A stretch of 64,000 nucleotides of DNA from Apoderus coryli (lineage: Eukaryota; Arthropoda; Insecta; Coleoptera; Attelabidae), in the NCBI GenBank assembly GCA_911728435.2, contig OU452214.1, forward strand, positions 11,720,105-11,784,104, in the 5' to 3' direction. The stretch's first letter is position 1; each line of letters opens with the position of its first letter. Both the position numbers and the translations under genes were made by a program. The notes under the pieces are model-generated. The model worked only from the letters and a program-made list of their open reading frames with translations, was not told the origin of the DNA and ran no database searches. Positions 35,200 to 47,788 of the stretch are shown here, piece after piece.

Positions 35200-35860
35200 G
35201 AACATACAAGGTGGTCCATTTTCGAAAACTGAGACTTTAGACCTTCGTTACGAATTCCAATTTTATTAATATTTTTAAAACTACTTTAGATATTTAAATG
35301 TAATTGGGCAGATTTGGAGAGATAATTTAGGTATATGTTTTTACGTAAAAATTATTATTTTACTTCGACCAGTGGCGTGCGTACGGACACATCTTCGCAC
35401 AATTTTAAGGAAAAATATGGTACGCCACTGATTTTCTTAGAAGAAAAAATTATTTCTGGGAGCCTTGTTCGTTTTAAAACAAAAAAGGGCTCTTTACTTT
35501 TTTTCGTTTGACACACCGTTTGCAAGTAAAAAATTAAACAACAACCTACTGATTTCTGAAAAAAAAAAAAACAAACGAAAATAACAGACGGATTTCACCG
35601 CATATCATTGCAGGCTTGTTGAATTCTTAAAATTAAAAAAAAACAGTGGCGTATTATTTTTTTTTACATTAAAATAGTTCGAAGAGTGTCTATACGCATT
35701 TTTTTAATTTTTTTTTTTATTTCTTTTTTTTTATTTTTTTTCAATTTTTTTTTTAGTTTTTGTTATATTTTTTCTTTAATTTTTTTTTCTATTTTTTTTA
35801 TAACAATCCCATCTCTGGCAATAATTTTTTTTTTTTAATTTCTTTTTTTTTAGCTCTCCA
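35200..35860. other. Decayed TIR-type transposon arm and T-rich tracts
   Basis: TACAAGGTGGTCCATTTTCG near 35207 and an AGTGGCGTGCGTACGG block resemble the arms of the long-TIR elements at 1964 and 25010. No right end was found. T-rich low-complexity runs follow from about 35690. Confidence 0.35.
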
Positions 35861-36010
35861 TTTGTTTTGAAATGTTTCTATCGCGAACCACTTTTGTTGG
35901 ATCTGATTTATGGATGAGCTTCGTCAGTGGGAGGACGGCCATGTTTAAACGTGTTATGCCATCATTTCGCGTAGTGGCAAAGTATGGCACTTCATCGCCA
36001 AACGTGAAGA

Positions 36011-36200
36011 TTAGTTGATCAATACACGATTCTCTTGATAATCCCCATCATATCTCAAGTCGTAACAAGAAAAATGTTCACGAGTTAATTCCATTTTATA
36101 TCCATCTCTATGCTGATACATAATTTTTAAATAATAGGTGTTGTCAAGGCTCAAAACATAAATAGTTGCCCTCGTATCTTCGTTGTTGTTTTTCTGTTCT
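36011..36200 (-). CDS. Possible exon or short ORF, unidentified
   Basis: A minus-strand frame of about 62 residues (IYVLSLDNTYYLKIMYQH, LTREHFSCYDLRYDGD) has a coding-like composition and a possible AG acceptor upstream. There is no homologue I recognise. It may be an extracellular exon of the gene ending at 27557. Confidence 0.22.
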
Positions 36201-36449
36201 TTTTGCACAACATAATTAAAATCATTTCTGGTTAAAGATGACAGAAACTACTAAGCAGTTATGATGATAGACAATAAAAAGCTACCGTAACGAAAAACAA
36301 AGATCAATTTACCTCTAACAGGTATTTATGGTTATCTCTTTTCCTTTTTATTTGTTGAACATGATCGATGACAATAATTATTTATATATCTACCAGATTT
36401 CCATAAGAAAAGCACACACATCTTTTCTTTTCTAATTTCTAATTCATTT

Positions 36450-39244
36450 TGAATGTAGTTGCATGTCTTATTGTGACATATTGTGTATTGTTTGCATTTA
36501 TAGACCACCCTCGGGTGATATTGACATTTTCTGTAGTCAATTTTCGCAACTACTTTCATTTATTATGAAGAAGTACGAACATGTCTTGGTGTGCGGCGAC
36601 TTCAATATTGATTCTGATGTGCCATCGCGGAATGGTAGGATTCTGTCGGATCTGTTTGACACTTTTAATCTTTTGTCTCTGGTTGACGGCCCGACTAGAG
36701 TTGTAACGCTTCGCTCGGGAATAACAGCGTCATCGGCGATTGACTATGTAATTTCCAATCGCCCACACCTATGTGAAGTGAGGAATTTTTATATGGGATT
36801 TTCTGATCACAAAGCTCAGTTGATTTCTGTGCAGCTAGAAATGGATCGGGCGGTCAGGGATCGCGATATACCATCCCAAATTGTTTGGAAGCGATATTTT
36901 TGTGAATCTGCAATCCTAGAATTTCAAAGCAGATTGAAGTCTTACCGCTTTCTGCCAGATTCTCATGATGGATTTGACTTAATGTTTTCTGACTTTTGGC
37001 GATACCTAAATTGGTGCTTTAATGATGTGTTTCCTGTACGGCCTGGTCATTCTTGCAGTGGCGGGAAACGATCTACCCGTATTGAATTCTCAGAGGAACT
37101 GAGACTTGGGTATGATAGACTGCAAGAACTAAATTGGTTAAGAAGACATGTATATAACCTCGATTTGGAAGACACGTATAGGCGTCTCAAGAGGGATCTT
37201 AAGAAAAACATTCGCGATGAAAAGGTATCCAAATTTAATCAGACGTTGTTTGTCTCCTCTAATAAATCCAAAACTGTGTGGGATACTTTTAGGGCTATTA
37301 CTGGTGCAAATAGACCAACGAATAAAACACCTAAGGTTAGAGATGTGTGTGGCAATTCTGTGTCTCACCCTCTTAAAGTGGCGAGAGTTTTCTCAAATTA
37401 CTATGGCTCTAATATTGAGATAAGCCTGAATCGGCACTTTAATAACAGGTTATCGGACCGGTGCACGACCTGTGAGAATAACCCACGTTCCATGTTTTTT
37501 ACTCCTGTCATCGAAAGTGATATTAGACTTGTTATAAATGGCTTAACTAACAAAAAGTCTGCGGGTGAGGATCAACTACCCGTTTTTCTATTAAAGTGTT
37601 GCATTGAAGAACTTCCGCCAATCCTGAGCGAACTCATAAATATTTCAGTCTCGTCTGGTGTTTTTCCAGTCGAACTTAAAAAACGCAGTCGTCATCCCTA
37701 TCTATAAAAAGGGGGATGCTGCAGATGTTGAAAACTACAGACCCATAGCGCTATTGAGTGTCATATCGAAGATTTTTGAATTTCAGATCAAATTTTCAAT
37801 TTTTTAAATGATAATCATATTTTGACTGATTGCCAGCACGGCTTCAGGAGGGGCCTCTCGACGGAGTCATGCATAACCGATTTCGTTCAGTGTGTTCAGG
37901 ACCTCACTGATAGGGGGGAGTATGTCACTGCCTTATTCTTTGACTTGTCTAGGGCATTTGATACGGTTGATAAAGACTTTGTGTCCTCCAAGCTGTTTTG
38001 TATGGGTCTTATGGGAAACGTGAACAGCTGGATCTTCTCATACTTAAATCAACGTAGATTTCGCGTCCGAATAAGTTATTTATCTGAGTATGAGAATGTA
38101 AATGTGGGGACTCCCCAGGGTACTGTTTTGGGCCCTGTTCTGTTATTGTTGTTTGTTAATGACTTACCTCGCCAACTTTCTTTTGCCAAACCCTTCTCTG
38201 GTTATATCTGATAGGGACCCTAAGGTTCTGCAAACAAAGATTTCGTCTACGTTGCGGACCTTCGACTTATGGTGTTGTGCCAACCGATTGATGGTGAACC
38301 GAAATAAGACTGTGTTGATTCAATTCAACAGATATAAGCCTTCTCTGGACTTTGATGTGCACTTTGGGGGTGCCATCTTGTCTTGGTCTTCGTCTGTAAG
38401 GCTCCTGGGTGTTGCGGACGACGAAAAATTGAGCTGGTCACACCATATAGATAATGTATGTAAGAGGCTCAATCAGCAATCCTTTGTAGTGTATTCTTTG
38501 AAAGGGAACATGAACTCTGCAGCCTTGATAACAATATACTATGCCCTTGTCTATTCAACGATTGCATATAACATAATCTCCTGGGGTAGATCTTTCGAGA
38601 TGTATCGTGTTTTTGTTATACAAAAAAGAATAATACGTTCAATATTTAATCTACCTTATAACTTCTCCTGCAGGGACACCTTCAAAAAAGAAGGCATTTT
38701 AACAGCGCCGTGTATCTATTTGTTTAAGCTGTTAGTGTATACATTCAGGAACCATCACCTCTTATCAACTAATGGCTCGCTCCATGACTACGCCACCAGG
38801 GGCCGAAGTCAGCTCTTGCTGCCTAGGCCTCATCGTGAGTGTTACAAGAGGTCGCCGCACTACTCTGGCATACGCTATTTTAATTTGTTGCCCTCCTCAA
38901 TTCAGTCATCAGCATCTTTAAATATTTTTAAAAATAAACTGAAATTGCTCTTGGTGGATAATGGTTTGTATACGTTGCAGGAGTATGTCGGGTTCTGCTC
39001 TGGCACACTGTGACCGGCGCGCCTGCCTCATGCGTGACATCAGAATCTTTTCTTTTTTTTTTTCATTGTATATATTGTATTTTTTACTGATGCGTTCTAT
39101 GTATTTGTTTTATTTTATTTTATCATGTGCATCGTCCTACTTTTAGTGATTGACTTATGTTTATTTTTTATTTTTACTTGTGATATACACACAATATGAC
39201 TTGCCAATGTATATATTTTTTATACCGATGAATGGTCAATAAAG

Positions 39245-39276
<32 letters not shown>
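36450..39276 (+). mobile_element. Non-LTR retrotransposon, EN plus RT, active-site deletion
   Basis: It starts inside the endonuclease (IYRPPSGD, VCGDFNIDSD, SDHKAQ), then a linker, then RT blocks with frame changes. 36463-37707 encodes EN plus early RT (KSAGEDQLP). VENYRPIALLSVISKIFE follows in a second frame near 37730. 37822-38211 holds DCQHGFRRG, FFDLSRAFDTVD and GTPQGTVLGPVL. 38102-39013 holds the C-terminal domain. The segment that should hold YADD is missing between FAKPF and LVISDRD (about 38195), so the polymerase would be dead. The tail is (ATT)n at 39249-39276 after CAATAAAG. 5' truncated; Jockey/CR1-like. Confidence 0.88.
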
Positions 39277-39278
<2 letters not shown>

Positions 39279-39421
39279 ACATTATACTTTTATGAAAAAT
39301 TGACTATTTTGAAAATATTTCATTTCAAAGAAGCCTCAACAAAAGTAAACGTTGCATTGCGCTGAATATTTAAACATACCTACGTAAAAACACATGGCAT
39401 ATTTTACACTCGTTTTGATTT

Positions 39422-41340
39422 TCACAAACTCGACCCTAACTTAGGTAACCCCGTTTTCGTTGGAGATTTGAGTGAATAAGACTTTTCGATACAACTTTTA
39501 TAGTACGATATCTTTGCAATTTCAATCGATCCAAAAGGGCACAGAAATAGTCGCTGTTGATGGTGGTTCCTTTTTGAAGGTAGTCGAGGAATATTATTCC
39601 GTTCGCATTCCAAAATAAAGCCGCCATCACCTTACCGGCCGCCTGCTGCGTCTTTTTTTTTTTGGTTCGGACGTAGTCTGCGCTTCAGCTAACAGATCAA
39701 GAGGCCCTCATGAAAGCCGCCTTTTTCTTGTGGATCAGGAACCGCCCAGAAGGCATAACTTCTATTCCACAGACTGTCTTTATTTTTTATTTTAATGTAT
39801 TTATGCCGTTCTTTGTGGCATTTATTCTTGGATATTTACATATTTCGATCATCCCTACGTCCCCCTTCCATTTTAAAATTATTAGGGGTTCTATCTATCT
39901 CTTTCTTCCCGCTCTTTGTTCTTCATAATTTCTTTTATAAGTTTATGTAATTCTGTCCATTTCTCTTTAGATTCGAGCATAATGTCAATGTTTATTTTTA
40001 GCTCCATTTCAAGTCTTATCCTTTCCCACCTATGACATTTTATAATTGTGTGTTTTGGCGTATCAAATCCTTCGCAGTACACATATCGGTCGTCTTCCTG
40101 TTTGCCAAACCTTTTCAGATATTGACCAAAACAGCCGTGTCCTGATAAAAATTGAGTTATATAGTATTCTATGACTTTGTGTTTGCAGTTTGTCCATGTA
40201 ATAACATTTGTGATTAGGGCTTTGTCCACTGGGCTTTTTGCGTCAAGTTTTCCCATCTTATTTGCCATCGTTCTAGGGTTCGCGCTCTTTCTAGTGCATG
40301 GCTTCTCCTTGAATGTACAATCTGCTTTTTTCCTCTACTATGAGGTCCACCGGTGGTATTCCTGTAATCGCTTGCAGTGCCTCAGCAGAAATTGTGCGAT
40401 ACCCGCTGGAAACTCTAAGAAGAGATTTCCTTTGACATCTTTCGGCTACATTTCGGTATTTTTTAATTTGGAGGGAATTGTACCATATCGAAGCGCCGGC
40501 GCCGTAAGTAACTATTGACATCATCACTCCATGAAGTGTTCTCCTCTTGATCCATCCAGGTCCTCCCAGATTGGGTAGGACTCTGCCCAATGCCATGGTT
40601 CTTTTCTCAGCCTTTTTTACTGCTTCCAGTATATGTGGACCGAAGCTTAAATCTTTATCGAGAGTTATTCCCAGATATTTTATTGTTCTTTTAGGTAGGA
40701 TTTTGAAGGATTCAAACCTGAACAACACTTCTTGTCTCTGTCTTGGTCCTGCTAGAATTATTGCCTCTGTTTTTTCTTTAGCTAATTCAAGTCCATTTTG
40801 CGTCATCCAGTCTTGCACCACTTCCAGGGAAACCTCGACTTTGTACACCAGGTCGTTCTTGCAGTCTGCCGTAACCAAGATGCCCAGATCATCGGCAAAT
40901 GCTATGTTGTACTCCTTCCATCAATGGAAGACTGAGGACAGGATCTTAGAAAATGTTCCATAGGAGGGGGCCCAACACTGATCCCTGTGGCACGTACCGT
41001 ATACTTCTGCTTCCTGCTTCGGCTTGATTTTCCTATGTCTGAGATAGTCCTTGACCAGATTTATTAAATAAGTGGAGATATTTTTCCTTTCTAGGCCCTC
41101 TATAATTTTTCCCCACGGTGCCGAATTAAAGGCATTTTTGACGTTGAGAGCTCTGAATGCACACCACTTTCTGTGCCTTGAACGATTTCTTCTTGCTTCC
41201 CAAGCAGTTTTTGCCTGTTGCGTCTTTGCTCGCTTTGGATTCGGTAGTACCGATAAAATTGCATTGAAAAACCTGCCCTAAAGTGACTTGAATTTTTTAT
41301 GTATTCAATTCAAACCCTATCAAAATTTTCTTGGAACACA
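39422..41340 (-). pseudogene. Mariner transposase relic split by an R1-like element
   Basis: Minus strand: PNPKRAKTQQ on the right side (41290-41213) continues as AGKVMAALFWNANGIIFLDY, then LQKGTTINSDYFCALLDRL (39650-39470), the conserved centre of irritans/Hsmar-type mariners. The two parts are separated by 39655-41212, with a 14-bp duplication at the break. The downstream part is frameshifted, and the ends were not located. Confidence 0.75.
39655..41212 (-). mobile_element. R1-clade-like non-LTR retrotransposon, 5' truncated
   Basis: The poly-A tail appears as a T-run at 39655-39661. GCCTGCTGCGTCTT (39641-39654) and GCCTGTTGCGTCTT (41213-41226) are the target duplication. The RT starts near AFNSAPWGKIIEGLERKN (41140) and includes FADDLGI (40890) and KYLGITLDKDLSFGPHI. 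The C-terminal domain has YYITQFLSGHGCFGQYLKRF plus a C-x2-C/H-x4-C zinc-knuckle-like motif (YCEGFDTPKHTIIKCHRW), the signature of R1/TRAS-type elements. Stops and frame changes are present (40268/40291, about 40880). ORF1 and endonuclease are absent. Confidence 0.88.
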
Positions 41341-42015
41341 CAACACGGGAAATGCACGGTGGGATTATTTAAGTTTTCAAACTACCTATAATAGTATGTA
41401 ACAAAACTCAAAGTACAGGCATCTGGTCATGCAATAAAAAAAAAATAAATGATCAACTACTAGGTACTAAACAGGTTCCAAAGGTTCCAATAACAAATAT
41501 CCAACAAGAATTGTGTTGATGAGAAAAAATTGATTTCGTTCTTGGTATTGATCGGCAACATTATAACACTCTTCATCTTCCTTATTGTGAACGTCTCTTG
41601 TCTTGTCTTTCATTGTTATTAAATGCATGATTTATGAATAAATTTATAATGAGAAATTGTTGAAAAAATATCAGGTGAAGACAAATACATCAAGCGCACA
41701 AAGAGGACAAGTAAAGAATTCACAATATAATACGGTATATACAGGGGTTATTAGAATGTTGCAGCCAAAAAAGTATCACAGTTAGAACTCAAAATAAAAG
41801 AGGTTTTGGAGCAAATTTACATTTAGGACTACAAAGCTTACACTTGACTCTTTGTATAATATAAAAATAATCGTAACAATTGAAGATCACGTATTTCGGA
41901 CAAAATATTGCATGCCGTACAGCGTGCATAACGCTGTTATACCCTTGAAGGCTTATAGACTGTAAACCACGAAGTAAATAGTTAAAATATTTTTTTTCAA
42001 CAATCCAACTCTTAC
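41341..42015. other. Unassigned spacer
   Basis: No kinase-like or other coding continuation of the minus-strand exon at 42016 was found here. Confidence 0.35.
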
Positions 42016-42292
42016 CTTTGGTCGGAGTCGTCCCTATATGTTCCTTATTGGAGCCAATACCCTTGTCTTGCCATGCCCACGAGCATAAATCACATGTAGT
42101 GACTCCATCTGGCATCACCGTCTCTTCGAGAAAAAGTGGACGTGGTGGTGGCGGTAGAAAAGTGCCGGAAAAGAAACTGCCGCCATCAAAGATGAGGTGA
42201 GTGTTACTACCGACTGCGCCACCAGGAGAATCCTCCTCTTCCCATGCATCGCTGCCATCACTGGTGTTGCTGATTGTGTCTCCCAATGACGA
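42016..42292 (-). CDS. Isolated exon, possibly receptor tyrosine kinase insert region
   Basis: Acceptor TTTTCAG at 42293 and a strong donor AAAG/GTAAGAG at 42015. The frame is open throughout: an acidic serine-rich start (TSDGSDAWEEEDSPGG), a proline run (FLPPPPRPLFL) and VTTCDLCSWAWQ. That last string resembles the helix after the kinase insert of PDGF/VEGF-receptor-like kinases (pattern DLxxWAxQ before VARGM). The expected continuation (VARGM, HGDLAARN) is absent here and in the 14 kb downstream. Either the exon ends earlier at a GC donor (42071), or it is a stray duplicate or a different protein. Confidence 0.42.
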
Positions 42293-42479
42293 CTGAAAAA
42301 TAAAATTTCCGATTTTATACAATCAAATAATAAAATCCACAGTGAGACCCTGGCTCAGTCTAGACTTCGTTGTTTTGCGGACGAAAGGGTCCGGTATGGC
42401 GTATCTGCAATTTGCCCTAAACTCGTATCATTTTTCATCCGTTACTGACAAAAGGCAACCTGTGCTTTGAAATAGTAAG

Positions 42480-44345
42480 TCACTATACAAGCGGCTTTAA
42501 TGCCAAGGTTGGAGGGGGCAAATTTGAAAACTTGGTTGGACCATATGGGCTTGGAATCAGGAATGAGAGGTGCGATCGCCTGTTAGAATTCTGCTAAGAG
42601 GAGAGCATGGCAATTGCAAACACTTGGTTTCAACTCCCATCACGCCGTCTGTATACGTGGCGATCCCCAGCAGATAGTCTACAAAATTTAATACGCAACC
42701 AAGTGGACTTATCAATAGCCGATTTAAATCATCCATCAAGAGAGCCTGCACATACCCCGGAGCAGATGTGCCGTCTGATCATGTGTTATTGGCAGCAGTC
42801 ATAAGGCTCACCTTAGCAAATGTCAAGAAATCAAATAGCAATCGAAGAATAGCACTAGAGAGACTGAAAGACCCCGCAACAAGAGACGCAATCAGCATAC
42901 ATAACTCTAAAAACAATAAAGCGACTGGACCGGATGGGATCCCATCGGAAATATTGAAGATATTGGATGAAAGAGGCATTGAAGTTCTACACAAAATATT
43001 TAACATCGTATACGAAACAGGACAATACCCACAACAATGGCTAAGTTCAACATTCATCCCTCTACCTAAGAAAAATAATGCTAGAAAGTGTGGAGACCAT
43101 CAACTGATTAGCCTGATGGGCCACACTTTGAAAGTATTTCTAAAAATAATTCATCAGAGGATCTATAAAAAATGCGAAAGAGATATCAGTAGCTCACAGT
43201 TTGGGTTTAGACAAGGGATGGGTACAAGAGAAGCGATAGTGGCCACGCAAGTCCTTGTACAGAACTGTCATGATGTGAGAAAAGACATATGCCTTTGCTT
43301 TGTTGATTACGAGAAAGCATTTGACCGAGTTGAACATCCCAAACTAATGCAGCTCCTCAGCAATCTTGACATAGATCAAAAAGACATTAGATGTATAGAA
43401 AATCTATATTGGTACCAGACTGCACAGATTAGGCTCAATAATGAGCTGTCTGATGATATAGAGATCCAGAGGGGCGTGCGACAGGGATGTGTCTTGTCCC
43501 CGCTTTTGTTCAACCTGTACTCGGAGGGGGTCTTCCAGGAAGCATTGGAAGATGCGGAGATCGGTATTAAAGTCAACAGAGTGTGGATTAATAACATACG
43601 TTATGCTGATGACACAGTGCTCATCACTGATAACATGCAAGACTTACAAAGACTGATAAACACAGCAGATTGATGGGTCTAAACATAAACACTAAAAAGA
43701 CGAAGTTTATGATAATATCAATGAACCTAAATGCGTTTGAAGACTCACAGTTAACATTCAACGCAATGCGCATAGACAGAGTAAACAAATTTAAATACTT
43801 GGGCATGTGGTTATCTGAAGACTGGACCTCTGATATCGAGGTCAAGAGTCGCATCGAACAAGCCCGACAAGCATTCCTAAGACTGAGGAGAGTATTTAGT
43901 TGCTCGGACTTCGATCTTGGTCTGAAGTTGAGATTCTTAAAGTCAACAACATTAACAAATTAAAAGCGTTCGAGATGTGGCTTTACCGCAGAATGCTCAA
44001 GATACCGTGGACTGCAAGAATAACAAACGTAGAAGTTCTGTCCAACATCAACAAAGAACGTGAACTGTTAACCACCATTAAAAAGAGAAAGACTTTATAT
44101 CTGGGGCACGTCATGAGGAACAAGAAGTATGAGTATTTGCAGTTGTTGATCGAGGGTAAGATAGAGGGCCGTAGAGGGATAGGAAGGAAGAAATTGTCCT
44201 GGACAGGGGACAGGAATAAATGACATACAGACCCTAATTCATACCGCAAGAGAAAGAGAGGAGATGGAAAATGTGATCGCAAACATCCATTAGTGGATAG
44301 CATCAGAAGAAGAAGATACAAGCGGCTGAGCACAAGCCATTTTTG
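42480..44345 (+). mobile_element. RTE-like retrotransposon, endonuclease tail plus RT, broken
   Basis: The frame starts within the endonuclease (GFNAKVGG, GLGIRNERCDRLLEFC, NTWFQLPSRRLYTW), with a 7-base deletion relative to 19632. The RT at 42768-43673 has ATGPDGIPSEILK, CFVDYEKAFDRVEH, IQRGVRQGCVLSPLLFNLYS and NIRYADDTVLI. A stop follows at 43673, then GLNINTKKTKFMI in another frame. The C-terminal domain resumes as MWLYRRMLKIPWTARITNVE and KRKTLYLGHVMRNKKY after an internal deletion near 43960. It is probably dead. Confidence 0.9.
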
Positions 44346-44349
44346 CAGA

Positions 44350-44900
44350 GATCATAAATTTGTTTAAAAAAAAAATCTACAAAATTCGATTACGGAGGGC
44401 GTCGCCTTTGAAATTTTGGAGTTAACGTCAGTAGTTTCTGAGAAAAGGTACTGTCCCCTAACAAAGTTAGTACCCCGTACATTACTTGTACGTACTTTTG
44501 ACATTCCTTTGATGAATTTGATAAATGCTGTAACATTATGATAATGATCACGTGTAATTAAAGACAATCCATATGATTGATGGTGACAGCATAGTTCAAA
44601 CTGATAATAATCGTTCATTAGAATAGCTAGTGCTAGTGGTACCTATCAAGGACATCAATCTGTGGTAGAAAAAAAATATGGACCTAATTGATTTTTAATT
44701 TAATTAGTTGGTATTTTTCTGTGTTGCAGAAATAGACTATTGGTTATTATAGTTATTATAGTAGTAATTAATAAAGGCATGTATACAGTCAGTTATTGAA
44801 ATTGTAAATACAACCTAATTTAAAATTAGTATTCAAGAATATGATGTAGACTAGACTAGACCCCACAAAATATCTGCATTCCTATTTGTAAGATTTAGCA
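44350..44900. other. Unassigned spacer
   Basis: No supported feature. Confidence 0.35.
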
Positions 44901-47105
44901 TTTTTAGTGTCTGTTAAAATAAGAAAGTTAGCTATTTGATAAACAATTATCTTATCGGACTTTTTGACAAACACGCACCAATACGGACAGTTCGCATTTC
45001 GAAAAAAAGGGCAGCCTGGTTGACGCAAGATATAAAAAACAAAATGGCCCTGAGAAATAAAGCCCTTAATAAGTATAAAAAAACCAAAACCCCTAAAAAC
45101 TGGCATACATACAAACTTCTGCGCAACCAGGTCACGATTGCTGTGGATAATGCAAAAAAACAATACCTTACTAACCACATAACAGCCAATAATGGAAAAA
45201 ATAACTGGAAAGTCTTGCGAGATTTAAATATCTACTCTAAATCTAAAATTGCAGTTCCGACAACCTTGGACGATGTAAATAAGATTAATCAATATTTCAT
45301 CGATGTGGCTGCATCGACCAACCCGCCTCCGGACACCTTAAATTCTTATCTGCAGGATAAGAAAGATGGAGCTGGTAATTTCGATTTTAGTTTGGTCGGT
45401 GTGGATGAGATTGAGAGGGCGTTGATTTCCGTAAAATCGGAGGCCGTTGGTACTGATGGTGTGGGAATCAGGATGCTTTGCAACTGTTATCCATATATTG
45501 TCCCAGTTATTCTGCATCTCGTCAATAGTTGTATAGAGACACATACGTTCCCTAATCTATGGAAGAGCTCGTTACTGATACCCATTCCCAAGGTTTCAAA
45601 TCCGTGTGAACTGAAGGACCTGCGACCCATCAGCATTTTGCTATGTCAAAAATCCTCGAAAGAATTTTAGATACACAAATACGTGGGTACATAGAAACAA
45701 ACAACCTGTTACCGCATAGACAATCAGGATTTCGCAGGGATCATAGCTGCACCACTGCCCTTTTAAAGGTTACTTATGATATATTAGAAGCTACAGATCG
45801 TGGTGAGCTTACCGCACTTGTCTTGTTGGATTATTCTAAAGCTTTTGACAAACTAAATCATCAGTTGCTTTTAGCTATTTTAAAATATCTTGGTTTTAGC
45901 AGTGATGCTTGTCTTTTGATAAAAGGTTATCTTACGGGACGACTGCAGTCTGTGAAACTGAATGGACAAGTATCCAGTCGAATGGGGATTTCCAGTGGTG
46001 TTCCACAGGGATCTATCTTGGGGCCGCTTTTTTTCATCCTCTATACATCTCAGCTTTGTACCTACCTAAAACATACACATTTACACCTTTACGTTGATGA
46101 TTCACAAATTTATCTATCTTTCAAGCCAGAACACATCTTAGAAGGTAACAACAAACTTAATGAGGACCTTGGATTGTTGGTGGATGCTTCTGCTAAACAT
46201 TGTTTGGAGCTAAATCCGAGGAAGTGTCAGCTGCTGATCTTTGGACGTACATCCATAAGAAATCAATATTCAAACCGCCTAAAAATTATCGTTGGTTCAG
46301 AGACACTGGAAAGCTCTGGCAATGCTAGGAATTTGGGTCTGATCATGGACACGGATTTGAGATTTGTGCCACATGTGAATAATTGCATTAGGAGAGCATT
46401 TGCTAATCTTAAAACTAAAGAAATTATTGTGCGATAGTTTGGTTCTGTCACAATTTACATTTTGTGACGTAGTGTATGGTCCTTGTTTGTTAGAACATGA
46501 TGTTAAGCGTATTCAGCGAATACAGAACCACTGTATCCGCCTAATTGGTAGCATAAGAAAATCCAATAGGGGTGTGACTGCGATGATGAGGGAAATTGGG
46601 TGGCTCACAATGAAGGAAAGAAGACTTTTGCATAGTTTAGTCTTATTTAATAAAATAATACTAAAAAAACGTCCAAACTATTTATACCAAAAAATTAAAT
46701 TTAGGTATGATGCACATAATCTGGACTTAAGGCATAAGCAACAAGTATCACTACCTTTCCATAGAACGGCACAGTACGAAAGATCAATTAGTTACCAGGT
46801 CTATACATGTTACAATAAAGTTCCAGATAGTTTAAAAGGACTTAATAGCTTTAGGTTTAAGAATGAAGTTGGTAAGATTGTTTCATTGTGTTTATAAGTA
46901 ACTGTCTATTTTTTGCTATTTCTCTATTTTGTGTATTTTTTGGTATTTTATAAAAATTTTTGTCTTTGTTTATACGTATCTCAAATACAATAAATTCCAA
47001 TTTATTGCCGTAGGTAAAATACTTAGGTTAAGATAGGAAGCTAAGCTTCAACTTAGCCTGTTGTAATATGATATATATTGCAATAAAGTCATTATTATTA
47101 TTATA
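44900..47105 (+). mobile_element. Non-LTR retrotransposon with YVDD active site
   Basis: Three frames in series: 44936-45670 (linker FDKHAPIRTVRISKKRAAWL, RT start EAVGTDGVGIRML, RPISIL), 45643-46437 (LVLLDYSKAFDKLNH, SGVPQGSILGPLFF, LYVDDSQIYLS) and 46400-46897 (C-terminal domain). One frameshift lies in the RPISILP-KILERI junction and another near 46420. The usual YADD is YVDD. The 3' end is ATAAAGTCATTATTATTATT near 47085. Related fragments with the same linker style lie at 55434-56495. Confidence 0.88.
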
Positions 47106-47543
47106 ATTTAGATTTAGGTAGATGATTCTCGAAAATCAAACAATCCTATATTATATTTATGTCAAACTTATATGATTGCATTAATATTTTACATAGTGTA
47201 AAACGTTACAATTGGTTCATCTATTTTTTAATTGAATTTGGATTGGCTCGTATCTCATCTCTCATAGCTTTACCGTAAAAGACTCTAGCGTTCGATGTTG
47301 AAAAATTGATTAAAAAAACATCGTTTGATCTTTTATTACCGTAGGGAGTTATCAAAAGTAAAAAACCATATTTTGTATTTGTCTAAATCACCGCAATTAC
47401 TGAGATAATCCCATATTATTGTTTATTTTTTTATTAAAATTTAATTTTATTTTTATTCCGTCCGTTGGTCGATCGTCCGGTTACATCCTCGTTGATTAAG
47501 ACATTATATTCTCGTTTGCTGAAACGGCTCAAGGTCGGCGAGT

Positions 47544-47551
47544 TATAAAAG
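47544..47551 (+). promoter_or_regulatory. TATA box
   Basis: TATAAAAG stands 72 bp before an ATG that opens a hydrophobic leader. A start site near 47574 would be normal for insect promoters. Inference from spacing only. Confidence 0.4.
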
Positions 47552-47622
47552 ACCGCCCCACATAGGTGTATTTACAATAATATCTTCTGCCTTTGTATTC
47601 TTTTTTTTTTTCTGCTCTCAAC

Positions 47623-47716
47623 ATGAAGAAAAATAATAGGTTCACCATCATACCGGTTATATATCTTCATTTCCTTCTTCTTCATTATTTATTCCAGTGC
47701 TACGTTTATATAGTAG
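47623..47716 (+). CDS. Possible signal-peptide first exon
   Basis: ATG at 47623 begins MKKNNRF followed by a hydrophobic run (IIPVIYLHFLLLHYLF) and a donor AG/GTAAAT at 47716/47717. This looks like exon 1 of a secreted or membrane protein. The intron would run into the nested retrotransposons that follow, and no second exon was recognised in the window. Confidence 0.35.
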
Positions 47717-47757
47717 GTAAATTGGTTTTGAAAATAACGTTTTTCAATGTTATGTGT

Positions 47758-47788
<31 letters not shown>

